This document shows positions 16,639 to 26,156 of a stretch of DNA of 64,000 bases, piece by piece. Below the pieces are notes generated by a model that saw only the letters and a list, made by a program, of their open reading frames with translations, made no database searches and had not been told where the DNA came from. The DNA comes from an uncultured Bryobacterales bacterium (lineage in GTDB: Bacteria; Acidobacteriota; Terriglobia; Bryobacterales; UBA6623). The stretch covers positions 1,750,435 through 1,814,434 of the forward strand of contig OY282420.1 in the NCBI GenBank assembly GCA_958295955.1. Direction: 5' to 3'. A program made the position numbers and the translations under genes. Each line of letters starts with the position of its first letter. Position 1 is the stretch's first letter.

Positions 16639-19600
16639 ATGGGATTGCGGCAATATGCGCTCGACGACAAGTACCGCGCCGAATCGGGATCGGCGTACAT
16701 GTCGGGCATTCAGGCCCTGGTTCGTTTGCCGATCGAGCAGATGCTGCGCGACCGGCGGCGCGGCCTCAACACCGGGTGCTTTATTTCCGGCTATCCGGGC
16801 TCGCCGCTGGGCGGCTACGACTCGGCGCTGCTGCAGGCGCAGAAGCATCTTGAGCCGCGCAACATCCATTTCTCGCCCGGCGTCAACGAAGACCTGGCGC
16901 TGACGGCGGTGATGGGCAGCCAGTTGTTCCAGAAGCTCCCCCATCCGACGGTGGACGGCGCGGTGGGCATCTGGTTCGGCAAAGGGCCGGGCGTCGACCG
17001 CAGCGGCGACGCCTTGCGCCATGCGTCGTTCGCCGGCACGGGCAAGAACTGCGGGGCGCTGGCGCTGGCCGGCGACGATCACGTTTCGAAGAGCTCGACC
17101 ATTCCGCACCAGAGCGAACTGTCGTTCTACAACTGCTCGGTACCGGTGCTGTCGCCCGCGAATACGCAGGAAGCGCTCGACTACGGTCTCTACGGCATCG
17201 AGATGTCGCGGTTCAGCGGCGCCTGGACGGGTTTGAAGCTGGCGACCGATTTGTGCGACGGCGGCGGGATCGTCGAGTTCTCTCCCGAGCGCTGCCCGGT
17301 CGCGGTTCCGGAATTGCTGATCGACGGCGAGCCCTACGAGAAGACGACGGCGACGATGCTGGTGGTTCCCTACAGCCTCGGACTCGAAGCCGACGTTCAT
17401 CATCGCCGGCTGGAAGCGGCGCGGCATTTCGCCCGGAGCAACGGCCTGAACCGCATTACCGCCAAGCACGAAGACGACCGCCTGGGAATTGTCGCTTGCG
17501 GCAAAAGCTACGCCGACCTCATGTCGGCGCTGCGCGCGCTGCGGCTCGGCGACGAAGACCTTGCGCGCGAGGGTATCCGCATTCTCAAGATGGGCATGGT
17601 TTTCCCGCTGGAGCCGCGAATTATCGACGAATTCATCGACGGCCTCGAAACCGTGCTGGTCGTCGAAGAGAAGCGCTCGTTCCTCGAGTTCCAGCTTCGC
17701 GAGCTGCTTTTCAACCGGGCGGTCCGCCCCGCCGTTTACGGCAAGACCGACGCCGCGGGCGGCCCGCTGCTGCCTGCCGCGGGCGAGCTCGACGCCGATA
17801 TGATCGCCCTGGTTCTGGGGCGGTTCATCCGGCGCACTCCGGGCGTTGAGAATGCAATCGAAAAGATCGCCGCGGCCGGCGAAAAGTTCGCCAAAGACCC
17901 GCGCGTCCGCGGCGCCCGCGCGCCCAGCTACTGCTCGGGGTGTCCGCACAACCGCTCGACGCTGTTACTCGAAGGGCAGATCGCCGGCGGCGGCATCGGC
18001 TGTCACGGCATGGCCGGTCTGATGCGCGAGGTCGACCGCGGCATTGAATACATCTTTCAGATGGGCGGCGAGGGTGCGGCATGGATCGGTTCCGCCCCCT
18101 TCAGCGGCAAGAAGCACATCTTCCAGAATCTCGGCGACGGCACCTACTTCCATTCGGGCCGCATGGCGATTCAGGCGGCGGTTGACGCGGGCGTCAATAT
18201 CACCTACAAGCTTCTTTATAACGACGCGGTCGCCATGACCGGCGGGCAGACGGCTGCCGGCGGATTGCCGGTCCCGGCCGTGACCCGCGAGCTCGAAGCG
18301 CAGGGCATCGAGAAAATCGTCCTCCTCAGCGACGACACCGAAAAATACGACGACCGGTCGATGTTGGCGCGGTCCGTCGAGGTGCGCGAGCGCGACGAGC
18401 TCGAAAACGTTCTTGCCGAACTCGAGCAGGTCGAAGGCGTCTCGGTGATGATCTACGACCAGATGTGCGCCGCCGAGAAGCGGCGGCGGCGCAACCGCGG
18501 CGTCTTGCCCAAACCGGTACGCCGCATGGTGATCAACGAGCGCGTCTGCGAAGGATGCGGCGACTGCGTGAAACACGCCAACTGCGTCTCGCTGCTGCCG
18601 GTCGAAACCGACTTCGGCCCGAAGACGCGCATTCACCAGTCTTCCTGCAATACCGATTACACGTGCGCCTGGGGCGACTGCCCTTCGTTCGTCTCGGTGA
18701 CGATCGAAGAGGGTTCCGGCCTCAAACGGCGGCCGCTGCCTCGGCTGCCGGCGGCGGAGGCGCCCGAGCCCGCGGCGAAAGTCGAGGCCGGCGGCGGCTA
18801 TCGCATCTTGATGCCCGGCGTCGGCGGCGCCGGCGTCGTCACGGTCAACGCGATGCTGGCGACGGCCGCATTGCTCGACGGACTACAGGCGATCACGCTG
18901 GATCAAACCGGAGTCGCGCAAAAAGGCGGCGCGGTGGTCGCGCACCTGACGATCAGCGACCGTCCGATCGAATCTTCGCAGCGCATCAACGCAGCCTCGC
19001 TCGATCTCTTGCTGGGCTTCGACCTGGTGGGAGCGGCGTATGCGCAAAATTTGAAATGCTGCTCCCCCGAGCGCACTGTCGCCGTCGTCAATTCCAAGGA
19101 GATTCTGACCGGCGAAGCCATCCGCAAGGGACTGACCGTGCTCTCGGCCGACGGCGGTTACGTCCACTCGATCCGCCGCAATACCCGCGATGAAGACAAT
19201 CTGTTCGTCGACGCCTCGACGCTCGCCGAGACGCTGTTCGGCGGACACGTTTTCACCAATGTTTTTTTGGTCGGCGCGGCTTACCAGAAGGGGCTTTTGC
19301 CGCTGAGTTCGGCGGCGATCGAAGAGGCGATCCGGTTGAACGGCGTGGCTGTCGAACGCAACCTCGAGGCGTTCGCCTGGGGACGGAAATTCGTCACCGA
19401 CCCGGGTATCTTCGAACAGTATTTGCCGCAAGAAGAAAAACCCGCGGCCGAGCGTACGCTCGACGAGTTGATCGCGCACCGCGAGGGCGAATTGACCGCT
19501 TACCATAACGCCGCATACGCCGCGCAGTATCGGCGGTTCGTCGAACGCGTGCGAACCGCCGAGCAGCGGGTGCGTCCGGGCGCGGAAGAGTTGACTCAGG

Positions 19601-20088
19601 CCGTCGCCTGGAATCTTCACAAGCTGATGGCTTACAAGGACGAGTACGAGGTTGCGCGGCTGCTCGCCGACCCCTCTTTCCAGAAACAAATCGACGAGAC
19701 CTTCGAGAAACCGGCGAAGGTCGTCTTCCATCTGCACCCGCCGTTGCTGCGTTCTTTGGGCTTCAGGAAGAAAATGTCGTTCGGGTCTTGGTTGCGCCCG
19801 TTCCTGCGCTTGCTCGCGAGAGGCAAGGTCTTGCGCGGGACCCCGCTCGACCCGTTCGGCCGGCTGCCGCCGCGCCGCGAGGAGCGCGCATTGATCGAGT
19901 GGTACCGCGGGGAAGTCGGCGCTCTTGTTGACCGTCTCGACGCTTCGACCCTGGCTCTCGCCGTCGAGGTCGCCCGCGCGCCGGAAAATATCCGCGGCTA
20001 CGAAAACGTGAAACGCGAATCCGTCGCGCGGGTCCAAGAAGCGGTGGCCGCGCGGCTCGAGCAAGCGGCCCGAGAGGAGGCGGCTTAG
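16639..20088 (+). CDS. Fused indolepyruvate-type 2-oxoacid:ferredoxin oxidoreductase
   Basis: An 1149-residue cytoplasmic enzyme that oxidatively decarboxylates aryl or branched 2-oxoacids to acyl-CoA, using thiamine diphosphate and ferredoxin. Order: pyrimidine-type N-terminal domain (about 20-400), TPP-binding domain (about 430-620, YCSGCPHN, IGCHGM, LGDGTYFHSG, NDAVAMTGGQ), Fe-S region with CEGCGDCVKHANC (about 634) and CNTDYTCAWGDC (about 672), then a gamma-type domain (about 715-910, GVGGAGVVTVNAMLA). The last 200 residues fit the DUF6537 extension of this fused family. Classical IorA and IorB are separate, whereas here both functions are in one chain. It is complete. No ferredoxin gene is adjacent. 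Confidence 0.93.
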   Translation: MGLRQYALDDKYRAESGSAYMSGIQALVRLPIEQMLRDRRRGLNTGCFISGYPGSPLGGYDSALLQAQKHLEPRNIHFSPGVNEDLALTAVMGSQLFQKLPHPTVDGAVGIWFGKGPGVDRSGDALRHASFAGTGKNCGALALAGDDHVSKSSTIPHQSELSFYNCSVPVLSPANTQEALDYGLYGIEMSRFSGAWTGLKLATDLCDGGGIVEFSPERCPVAVPELLIDGEPYEKTTATMLVVPYSLGLEADVHHRRLEAARHFARSNGLNRITAKHEDDRLGIVACGKSYADLMSALRALRLGDEDLAREGIRILKMGMVFPLEPRIIDEFIDGLETVLVVEEKRSFLEFQLRELLFNRAVRPAVYGKTDAAGGPLLPAAGELDADMIALVLGRFIRRTPGVENAIEKIAAAGEKFAKDPRVRGARAPSYCSGCPHNRSTLLLEGQIAGGGIGCHGMAGLMREVDRGIEYIFQMGGEGAAWIGSAPFSGKKHIFQNLGDGTYFHSGRMAIQAAVDAGVNITYKLLYNDAVAMTGGQTAAGGLPVPAVTRELEAQGIEKIVLLSDDTEKYDDRSMLARSVEVRERDELENVLAELEQVEGVSVMIYDQMCAAEKRRRRNRGVLPKPVRRMVINERVCEGCGDCVKHANCVSLLPVETDFGPKTRIHQSSCNTDYTCAWGDCPSFVSVTIEEGSGLKRRPLPRLPAAEAPEPAAKVEAGGGYRILMPGVGGAGVVTVNAMLATAALLDGLQAITLDQTGVAQKGGAVVAHLTISDRPIESSQRINAASLDLLLGFDLVGAAYAQNLKCCSPERTVAVVNSKEILTGEAIRKGLTVLSADGGYVHSIRRNTRDEDNLFVDASTLAETLFGGHVFTNVFLVGAAYQKGLLPLSSAAIEEAIRLNGVAVERNLEAFAWGRKFVTDPGIFEQYLPQEEKPAAERTLDELIAHREGELTAYHNAAYAAQYRRFVERVRTAEQRVRPGAEELTQAVAWNLHKLMAYKDEYEVARLLADPSFQKQIDETFEKPAKVVFHLHPPLLRSLGFRKKMSFGSWLRPFLRLLARGKVLRGTPLDPFGRLPPRREERALIEWYRGEVGALVDRLDASTLALAVEVARAPENIRGYENVKRESVARVQEAVAARLEQAAREEAA

Positions 20089-20153
20089 AGCAGCGCCGGG
20101 CGCGAGTATGCGCATCCTGCCGGACGGGTTGCAATTGTGCTACTTTGCCCGCA

Positions 20154-21569
20154 ATGGCCAAACGCAAATTCCTGGGGATAACCGTTCTCCCCGAATACAT
20201 TCAGAGCGAAGGCGTCGCAGGCGTGCTCGACAACCTGGAGCGCATCGGCGCCAATGCGGTGGCAACCTCTCCGTACCTGATGGAGGAAGCCGACCAGGAA
20301 ACCGGCCAACGCGAGCCTCCCGCCGACGCCGACGCCGGCGACGTGCGCCTGCTCGACCGCCCGCTGTTCGGCAAGCGCGAAGTCTGGGTGCGCACCGCCC
20401 CCAGCTTTGTCCCCGACCGTTCGCTCTACCGGGGCCTGCGCTACCGGCCGGCCGAGCCGACCGCGCTTACACGCAGCCAAGGGCGCATCCTCGACGACTT
20501 CATCGCCGCCGCCCGCAAGCGCAACATCAAGGTTTATTTTCAAATTCAGGCGGCCATTCCGCCCGGCTACCGCGTCCAGTTCGGGGGGCCGGTCGACGCA
20601 GACCGCGCCCTGCTGCCCAACGGCGCAATCCCCGAAAAACGCCTGGCGAAGAACGGCAGCCTGGCCGGCCCTCAAATCCTCGGCTACGAGCATGCCCTGA
20701 TCCGCGACATTGTTCAAAACTATCCCGACCTGACCGGCATCCGTTACGACTGGCCCGAATACCCGCCCTATTTTCTGGATTCCGCCTTCCTCGACTTCTC
20801 GTACCACGCCGAGAAAGCCGCCGAGCGCATGGGCTTCAACTTCAAGCGCATGCGCCGCGACGCCGGCGCGCTCTACGACAAAATCCACGGCGGTCTCAGC
20901 GACGCCGACCTCAAGCCCTGGGCCGAGGACGCCGACGGCGGACGCTATCGTTTGCTGCGCTTGCTGTCGGACTATCCCGGCGTCGGTTCCTGGCTGCGCT
21001 TCAAGGCGCGTCTGGTGGAAGAAATGATCGCCGGCTTTCGGCGCGTCATGAACCAAGCCGGCGCCGAGCGGATGGAATTGCTGCCGAACGCCTTTCCGCC
21101 GCCCTTCACGATTTTCTCGGGAATGGATTTCACCCGCGTCGCGCGGTTCTCGACGGCCATCAGTTGCAAGCTTTACACGATGCACTGGCCGATGATCCTG
21201 CGTTTCTACGGCGATCAGATACTGGAAGCCAATCCCGGACTTTCGAGCCGCCTGCTGGCCAAGACATTGGCCAACCTGCTCGATATCGCCGACGACGGCG
21301 GCTTGGAAACCGTCGAGGATTACGCCTACCCGCCGCCGGATACCCCGCACCCGGTCGGCGCGGCGGCTCAGGCCCGCAAGATCGCCCAGGCTCAGCGCGA
21401 CGCCGGAGATACGCCCGTTTACGTGCTGGCGCACGGATACGGCCCGTTGGACGATTTCCGCAAGCGCTTGGAAACCGCCCGCGACGCCGGCCGGCACGGC
21501 TACTGGGTCAATCGTTACGCCTACCTCAGCGACGACAAGCTCGAGATCATTCGACAGGTCGGAGTTTAG
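20154..21569 (+). CDS. Conserved hypothetical protein, TIM-barrel-like (glycosidase-like)
   Basis: A 471-residue protein I do not recognise. It opens with KFLGITVLPEYIQSEGVAGV, where a strand and a helix place a residue at a barrel mouth. Alternating strands and helices follow, as in a (beta/alpha)8 barrel: IKVYFQIQAAIPPGYR, GIRYDWPEYPPYFLD and MELLPNAFPPPFTIFSG. Acidic and aromatic residues at strand ends (DWPEYP) recall sugar-acting hydrolases, but no family motif can be named. There is no signal peptide, so it is cytoplasmic. The ATG at 20154 is preferred over a TTG nine bases upstream. The small zinc-ribbon gene follows by 23 bases and is probably co-transcribed. Confidence 0.8.
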   Translation: MAKRKFLGITVLPEYIQSEGVAGVLDNLERIGANAVATSPYLMEEADQETGQREPPADADAGDVRLLDRPLFGKREVWVRTAPSFVPDRSLYRGLRYRPAEPTALTRSQGRILDDFIAAARKRNIKVYFQIQAAIPPGYRVQFGGPVDADRALLPNGAIPEKRLAKNGSLAGPQILGYEHALIRDIVQNYPDLTGIRYDWPEYPPYFLDSAFLDFSYHAEKAAERMGFNFKRMRRDAGALYDKIHGGLSDADLKPWAEDADGGRYRLLRLLSDYPGVGSWLRFKARLVEEMIAGFRRVMNQAGAERMELLPNAFPPPFTIFSGMDFTRVARFSTAISCKLYTMHWPMILRFYGDQILEANPGLSSRLLAKTLANLLDIADDGGLETVEDYAYPPPDTPHPVGAAAQARKIAQAQRDAGDTPVYVLAHGYGPLDDFRKRLETARDAGRHGYWVNRYAYLSDDKLEIIRQVGV

Positions 21570-21592
21570 CGGCCCCAACGCCGACTCTTGCC

Positions 21593-21790
21593 ATGAAATA
21601 TGCAACGGAGGAGCCGGCCGGGACGACAGTCGAGGCTGCCGCCGCCGATTCCCCGAAAAAGGCCGCGACGCCGCATGCGGAAGAAGCCATGCTGCACTGC
21701 CCGAATTGCTCGCAGCGGCTCGAAGAGCTCAAGTGCAAGCTCTTCTGCCGCACATGCGGCTACTACATGAGTTGCGCCGACTACTACTAA
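21593..21790 (+). CDS. Small zinc-ribbon protein
   Basis: A 65-residue protein. An Ala/Thr/Glu-rich, likely disordered N-terminal half is followed by a zinc-ribbon with CPNC (about residue 38) and CRTCG (about 54), and ends YYMSCADYY. The four cysteines in two CxxC pairs should bind one zinc ion. It sits 23 bases after the TIM-barrel-like gene on the same strand and is convergent with the MltD gene. No function is known; similar tiny ribbons are often bound to nucleic acid or a partner protein. Confidence 0.75.
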   Translation: MKYATEEPAGTTVEAAAADSPKKAATPHAEEAMLHCPNCSQRLEELKCKLFCRTCGYYMSCADYY

Positions 21791-21810
21791 CCCCAGCCGG
21801 TATCTCTACG

Positions 21811-24129
21811 TCAGGAGCCGGATTGTCTGATGACCAGATAGTCGCCGGCCACGATCCGCGAGGAGCGCAGGCCGTTCCACAACTTCAACTCGGCGACCGA
21901 GACATCGAAGCGGCGCGCGATGATGTCGAGCGTGTCGCCGCGGCGGATTTTGTAGCGGCCGCCGGAGGGGCTCGACGCTCGCAGGGCCAACTTCTGACCC
22001 ACGTCGATTCTCGACCCGCTGATGCCGTTCCAGGCGCGAAGGTCGCCGGCGCTGACGCCCAACTTTTCGGCTATGTGGCCGAGGGTGTCTCCCGCGCGAA
22101 CCGTGTACACGGTTCCTTCGCCTCGCCGCGGCGGGGATTTCGATGCGGGCTTCGGCGCGACGGGAGCGGCGGCAACCGCGGCGCTGCGGCTTGAAGGCGG
22201 ACGGACGGTCAAGTATTTTCCGGCGGTGATGCGGCTGCCGCGCATGTTGTTCCACCGGCGCAGGTCGCTGACCGAGACGCCGAAGCGTTGGGCGATCGCG
22301 CTCAGCGAATCGCCGCTGCGAATGCGGTATTGGCCGGGTCCGGCCGCGGGTTGAGGCCGCGCCGGAATCGACGCGGACGCGGCGCCGGCCAGCGTTGCCG
22401 GCGAGCCCCGGCCCGGAACTTTCAACGTCTGCCCGACCCGAATCATCGAGCCGCGCAAGCCGTTCCATGATTTGAGTTGCGTCACGCTGACGCCGTAGCG
22501 GCCGGCAATCTTGCCCAGCGTGTCGCCGCTGCGCACGCGGTAACGGCCTGATGGGGCAGCGCCCGAAGATGTCTGCGCGGACGCCGACGCGCCGACGCCT
22601 TCGGGGCGGACGATCAGATACCGCCCGGCCCGGATGCGGGTGCCGGCCAAGCTGTTCCAGGTCCTGAGCTGGGCGACGCTCGTGCCGAAGCGCTGCGCGA
22701 TGCCGCCGAGGGTATCGCCGCGCGCGATGCGATAGCGCCCCGTACCGGGTTCGAGCAAGCCCCCGGCCCGTCCGCCGCCGTAATAGCGGTAAGAGGCGAG
22801 TCTCGTCACGGTCGGTACGGTCAAGGCGAGGCCGTCGAGCGAAGCGCCGGGCTCAAGCTCGTTCAACTCGGCCAACGCTGCGACCTTGACGCCGAAGCGC
22901 TTGGCGACGGTTTCGAGCGTCTCGCCGCTTTTCGGTTCATAGCGGCGCCAACTGAGGCGTTTGTCGGGCGGGACGAGCGCGATCTCTTGCAGAAACTGCT
23001 CGCGGGCGCCCTTGGGCAGGTTCAAATCGTAACCGTAGGGCGGCGTGGCCGAACGCAGCAACGCCGGGTTGAGATCCTTTACGGCGTCGGTCGATATGCC
23101 GGCAATGTCGGCGATCAGCGCGAAGCTGATTTCAGAGTCCGTTTCGACCGTATCGAGTTCCAGAGTCGGGGCGGCGTCGATCTCGCCGATATCGAACAGG
23201 TCGAGGTTTTTGCCGACATACGTCATGGCCAGGATGATCGGGACGTAATTGCGCGTCTGGCTCGGCAGCAGACGCCTGCGGGAAAGCTCCCAGTAGTCGC
23301 GGCTGCCGGCGCGCGCGATGGCGCGCGTGACCCTGTTCGGGCCGCAGTTGTAGGCGGCCATCGCCAGGTTCCAATCCTCGAACTCGATGTAGAGATCCTT
23401 GAGGTGCTTTGCCGATGCGCGCGTCGCACGCTCGACCGCGTAGCGCAGGTCGACGTAGCGGTCTTGCGTGAGGCCGTACTGCTTGCCGCGCCAGGACATG
23501 AACTGCCACATGCCCGTAGCCCGCGCGTAGGAGCGGGCCTTGGGGCGAAAACCGGATTCGGCCATCGCCAGATAAAACATCTCGGCCGGAACGTCCTCTT
23601 CCTCGAGAATGCGGTCGATCAACTCGCGGTAGGCGTTTCCGCGGCCCAAAGAAGCGCGCATCGTCTCTTTGCCGCGGCGGGTTTTCGTGAAGTAGTTGAT
23701 CAACTTCTGGACAGGGTCGTTGAGTATTAGAGGCAGTTCCGAAGGCGTTTGCCGCAGGCGCTCTTCGTCGCTCAACGCGGCGGGAGCCTCGGGTATGGCC
23801 GCCGCGGTCAACTCGTCGAGCAGCGCCATCTCTTCGGGATCGACTGCCGGTTGATTGACATCGCCGAGCGGGGGCGGCTCGCGCAGAGCTTCAAGCTCGA
23901 TTGCGGCAAGTTGCCGCTCGCGGTCGAACAGTTGCTGCTCGTACTCGAATAATTCGGGCGCGGGCGGGTTTGCAACCGCCGCGGCCGAGACGGCCTCGGT
24001 CGGGGACGCCGGCGGCGGAGGAGGAGGATTGCCGGCCAACGGGCCGCGGGAATCGGCGCAAGACCAAGCGATGACAATGGCGCTCAGCAATCCTGCCGAC
24101 CGGCGGCGGCTCATTGGCAAAAAGGCCAT
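21811..24129 (-). CDS. mltD: Membrane-bound lytic murein transglycosylase D-like protein with six LysM repeats
   Basis: A 772-residue exported peptidoglycan enzyme. A signal sequence (LLSAIVIAWSC) is followed by a Pro/Ala-rich linker and the SLT catalytic domain (about 145-300), with the catalytic Glu in AMAESGFRPKA, the ATGMWQFM motif and AYNCGPNRV. From about residue 395 there are six LysM repeats, five of them with clear GDTL/GDSL openings and WNGL/WNNM centres, which bind glycan chains. Two to four repeats are more usual. The start is uncertain: ATG 24129 or 24114, and neither has a Shine-Dalgarno site. It cleaves the MurNAc-GlcNAc bond to give anhydro-muropeptides. Confidence 0.93.
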   Translation of the reverse strand: MAFLPMSRRRSAGLLSAIVIAWSCADSRGPLAGNPPPPPPASPTEAVSAAAVANPPAPELFEYEQQLFDRERQLAAIELEALREPPPLGDVNQPAVDPEEMALLDELTAAAIPEAPAALSDEERLRQTPSELPLILNDPVQKLINYFTKTRRGKETMRASLGRGNAYRELIDRILEEEDVPAEMFYLAMAESGFRPKARSYARATGMWQFMSWRGKQYGLTQDRYVDLRYAVERATRASAKHLKDLYIEFEDWNLAMAAYNCGPNRVTRAIARAGSRDYWELSRRRLLPSQTRNYVPIILAMTYVGKNLDLFDIGEIDAAPTLELDTVETDSEISFALIADIAGISTDAVKDLNPALLRSATPPYGYDLNLPKGAREQFLQEIALVPPDKRLSWRRYEPKSGETLETVAKRFGVKVAALAELNELEPGASLDGLALTVPTVTRLASYRYYGGGRAGGLLEPGTGRYRIARGDTLGGIAQRFGTSVAQLRTWNSLAGTRIRAGRYLIVRPEGVGASASAQTSSGAAPSGRYRVRSGDTLGKIAGRYGVSVTQLKSWNGLRGSMIRVGQTLKVPGRGSPATLAGAASASIPARPQPAAGPGQYRIRSGDSLSAIAQRFGVSVSDLRRWNNMRGSRITAGKYLTVRPPSSRSAAVAAAPVAPKPASKSPPRRGEGTVYTVRAGDTLGHIAEKLGVSAGDLRAWNGISGSRIDVGQKLALRASSPSGGRYKIRRGDTLDIIARRFDVSVAELKLWNGLRSSRIVAGDYLVIRQSGS

Positions 24130-24597
24130 AGACGGCAAATGATTCGGCGCGAAAAGGAAACGGCCGGCTACGGCCGCCGCCCCGATCGAAACACAACCAT
24201 GATACTACCGAAACGTTTGGCGAAAAATCAACAGGGCGCAAGCGAAGAAAAATCGGATTCCGCGCGGAAAGCGCCGCGGACGGAACGATTCAATGACGCG
24301 CGCGATGAGGGCGCCGGGATTTTCTTTGGCGCTGACCTGCGCTTTCCGACAACCGACAAGTTTCCGCGCCGGCGCCGTAAATTCGAGGTTAAATCACTGC
24401 CGCCTGCGCTCCGGCGCGTTGACTGGGGTCGGCCCAACTGTGACGATTGGCGTGATGCCGAGTATCAATAGCATATTGCCTGCCGAGTGCAATCCGGTCG
24501 GACAAGCAGCATCGCCATGCAGTTGAGTTCGCCAAAGTCCATCTATGCCCCGATGCGTTTAGCGAAGATTGCGGCTCTCGCATCGGCCATTCGGCGC
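24130..24597. other. Intergenic region between divergent mltD and phosphoesterase genes
   Basis: No convincing gene. Open frames here lack protein character. The segment is less GC-rich than the surroundings around 24230-24260. A TTGACT at 24419-24424 could be a -35 element for the phosphoesterase operon, but no matching -10 is clear. Confidence 0.35.
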
Positions 24598-26061
24598 ATG
24601 GCGGCGCGCTACTTCCTCGTTCTCGTTGCCTGGTCGTTAGTCAACGTCTCGGCGCCGGCTCCGTCCGCGTGGTCGGGGCAGGCAGGCATCCTCCGGGCGC
24701 AGCGGCCACAGCGTGACGGAGGGCAGGCGCGTCGGCGTAATGGAGGGCGGGCGCGTCAGGAATTCACGGGAACCTTTCGAACCGAAACGCCCGACCGCCC
24801 TTACGACATCGTCCTCGGCAATCCAACAGACACATCGGTTACCGCGAGCGTCCTGGCCTATTCGCCGCTCGAAGGCTACATCGAGTTCGGCCCTCGGCAA
24901 GGCGATTACAGGGCACGATCGGCTCGCCTTCGCCTCGAGCCCGGGAAGCCGAGAGAAGTGATTCTAGCCAGTCTCGTTGCGGACTCGCGGTACTTCTACC
25001 GCTGGCGAAGCAGGGCCGGCCACGCGGATGCCTTCGAGGCGTCGGAAGAATTCACGTTCCGCACAGGGCGGGCGGAAGGCGACGCATTCGTGTTCACCGT
25101 ACAGTCCGATTCCCACTTGGACGGGCGGACGGATCCGCGTCTCTACGAGGCGTCCCTGCGAAACGCCCGGTCCGCCGGCCCGGACTTCCACATCGACTTG
25201 GGCGACACGTTCATGACCGACCAGCGGCGCGCGGACTACCGGGAGGCTCTGCCGCAGTATCTCGCTCAAAGGTATTACTTCGGTTTGATCGGTACGGTCG
25301 CGCCGGTCTTTCTCGTGTCAGGCAACCACGATGGCGAGGGCAGCCACAGGGGCGCGATGGGAGCATGGGCCCGCGAACAGCGTCGCGCCTACTTTGCGAC
25401 GCCATCGGACGGTGGCACCGACCAGGGAAATTACTACGCGTGGGAATGGGGCGACGCGCTCTTCGTCGGCCTGGATCCTTTCTGGGCGACGCCCCGCGTT
25501 CGTCCAGGCGGCGACTACTGGGCGCGCACGCTTGGCGCGGAGCAGTTCCGCTGGCTTACCAAGACGTTGCGGGCAAGCCGGGCCAAGTTCAAATTCGTCT
25601 TCATTCATCACCTCGTAGGCGGTATCAACCACGCGGCGCGGGGCGGAGTTGCCGCCGCCGGCCTGTTCGAGTGGGGAGGCCGCGGATTCGCCGGCAAGTA
25701 CGCGTTCGACGAGCGCAGGCCGGGCTGGGGCAAGCCGATTCACCAGTTGCTTGTCGAGACAGGCGTGACGATCGTGTTCCATGGCCATGACCATGTGTTT
25801 GCGAAAGAAGAACTCGATGGCGTCGTGTATCTGTTGGTTCCACAGCCGGGGTTGGACCGCTACGGAGCGCCGCGCTTGGTCGATGGGCGCTACGAAAATG
25901 GCGACATCGTCGGCGGGCCGGGACATGTGCGCGTCAGCGTCTCCCCGGACGCAGCGCTTGTCGAACTCGTTCAGTCCCGCCTCGAGCAGGTCGAAGAAGG
26001 AAACGGACGGACAATATATTCGTACCGCGCCCGTCCGCGGTGCATCGGTGAATGCCGATGA
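24598..26061 (+). CDS. Secreted metallophosphoesterase (calcineurin-like)
   Basis: A 487-residue exported phosphoesterase. The ATG at 24598 begins a signal peptide (YFLVLVAWSLVNVSA); earlier in-frame starts add Ala/Lys-rich residues and were not used. After a basic linker and a beta-sandwich-like N-terminal domain (about 55-155), the catalytic domain shows all five metal motifs: SDSH, GD in DLGDTF, GNHD, a HH pair in FIHHL and GHDH. It probably hydrolyses phosphate mono- or diesters outside the cell. A small imperfect tandem repeat (24719-24752) lies in the linker. The stop overlaps the next start by ATGA. Confidence 0.88.
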   Translation: MAARYFLVLVAWSLVNVSAPAPSAWSGQAGILRAQRPQRDGGQARRRNGGRARQEFTGTFRTETPDRPYDIVLGNPTDTSVTASVLAYSPLEGYIEFGPRQGDYRARSARLRLEPGKPREVILASLVADSRYFYRWRSRAGHADAFEASEEFTFRTGRAEGDAFVFTVQSDSHLDGRTDPRLYEASLRNARSAGPDFHIDLGDTFMTDQRRADYREALPQYLAQRYYFGLIGTVAPVFLVSGNHDGEGSHRGAMGAWAREQRRAYFATPSDGGTDQGNYYAWEWGDALFVGLDPFWATPRVRPGGDYWARTLGAEQFRWLTKTLRASRAKFKFVFIHHLVGGINHAARGGVAAAGLFEWGGRGFAGKYAFDERRPGWGKPIHQLLVETGVTIVFHGHDHVFAKEELDGVVYLLVPQPGLDRYGAPRLVDGRYENGDIVGGPGHVRVSVSPDAALVELVQSRLEQVEEGNGRTIYSYRARPRCIGECR

Positions 26062-26156
26062 ACGTACGATTCCGCCTGCTGACGGTTGCGGCTTTGTCCA
26101 CAGCCGCCGCGGCCCCGCCCAAGCGGCCGCGTCCCCGCGAACCGAGCGACCAATGA
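26058..26156 (+). CDS. 32-residue ORF coupled by ATGA overlaps
   Basis: ATG 26058 overlaps the phosphoesterase stop (ATGA), and the TGA of this frame (26154-26156) overlaps the ATG of the YHYH gene in the same way. The peptide starts like a signal sequence (NVRFRLLTVAALSTAAAA) and then becomes Pro/Arg-rich. It may be a relic of a truncated secreted protein, or a coupling peptide that keeps ribosomes moving to the next gene. Coding is inferred from the double overlap and the signal-like start only. Confidence 0.5.
   Translation: MNVRFRLLTVAALSTAAAAPPKRPRPREPSDQ

Noticed and set aside
24719-24752. A short imperfect tandem repeat in the phosphoesterase gene
   Set aside because: Two units only, in a low-complexity linker; not a CRISPR or regulatory repeat.
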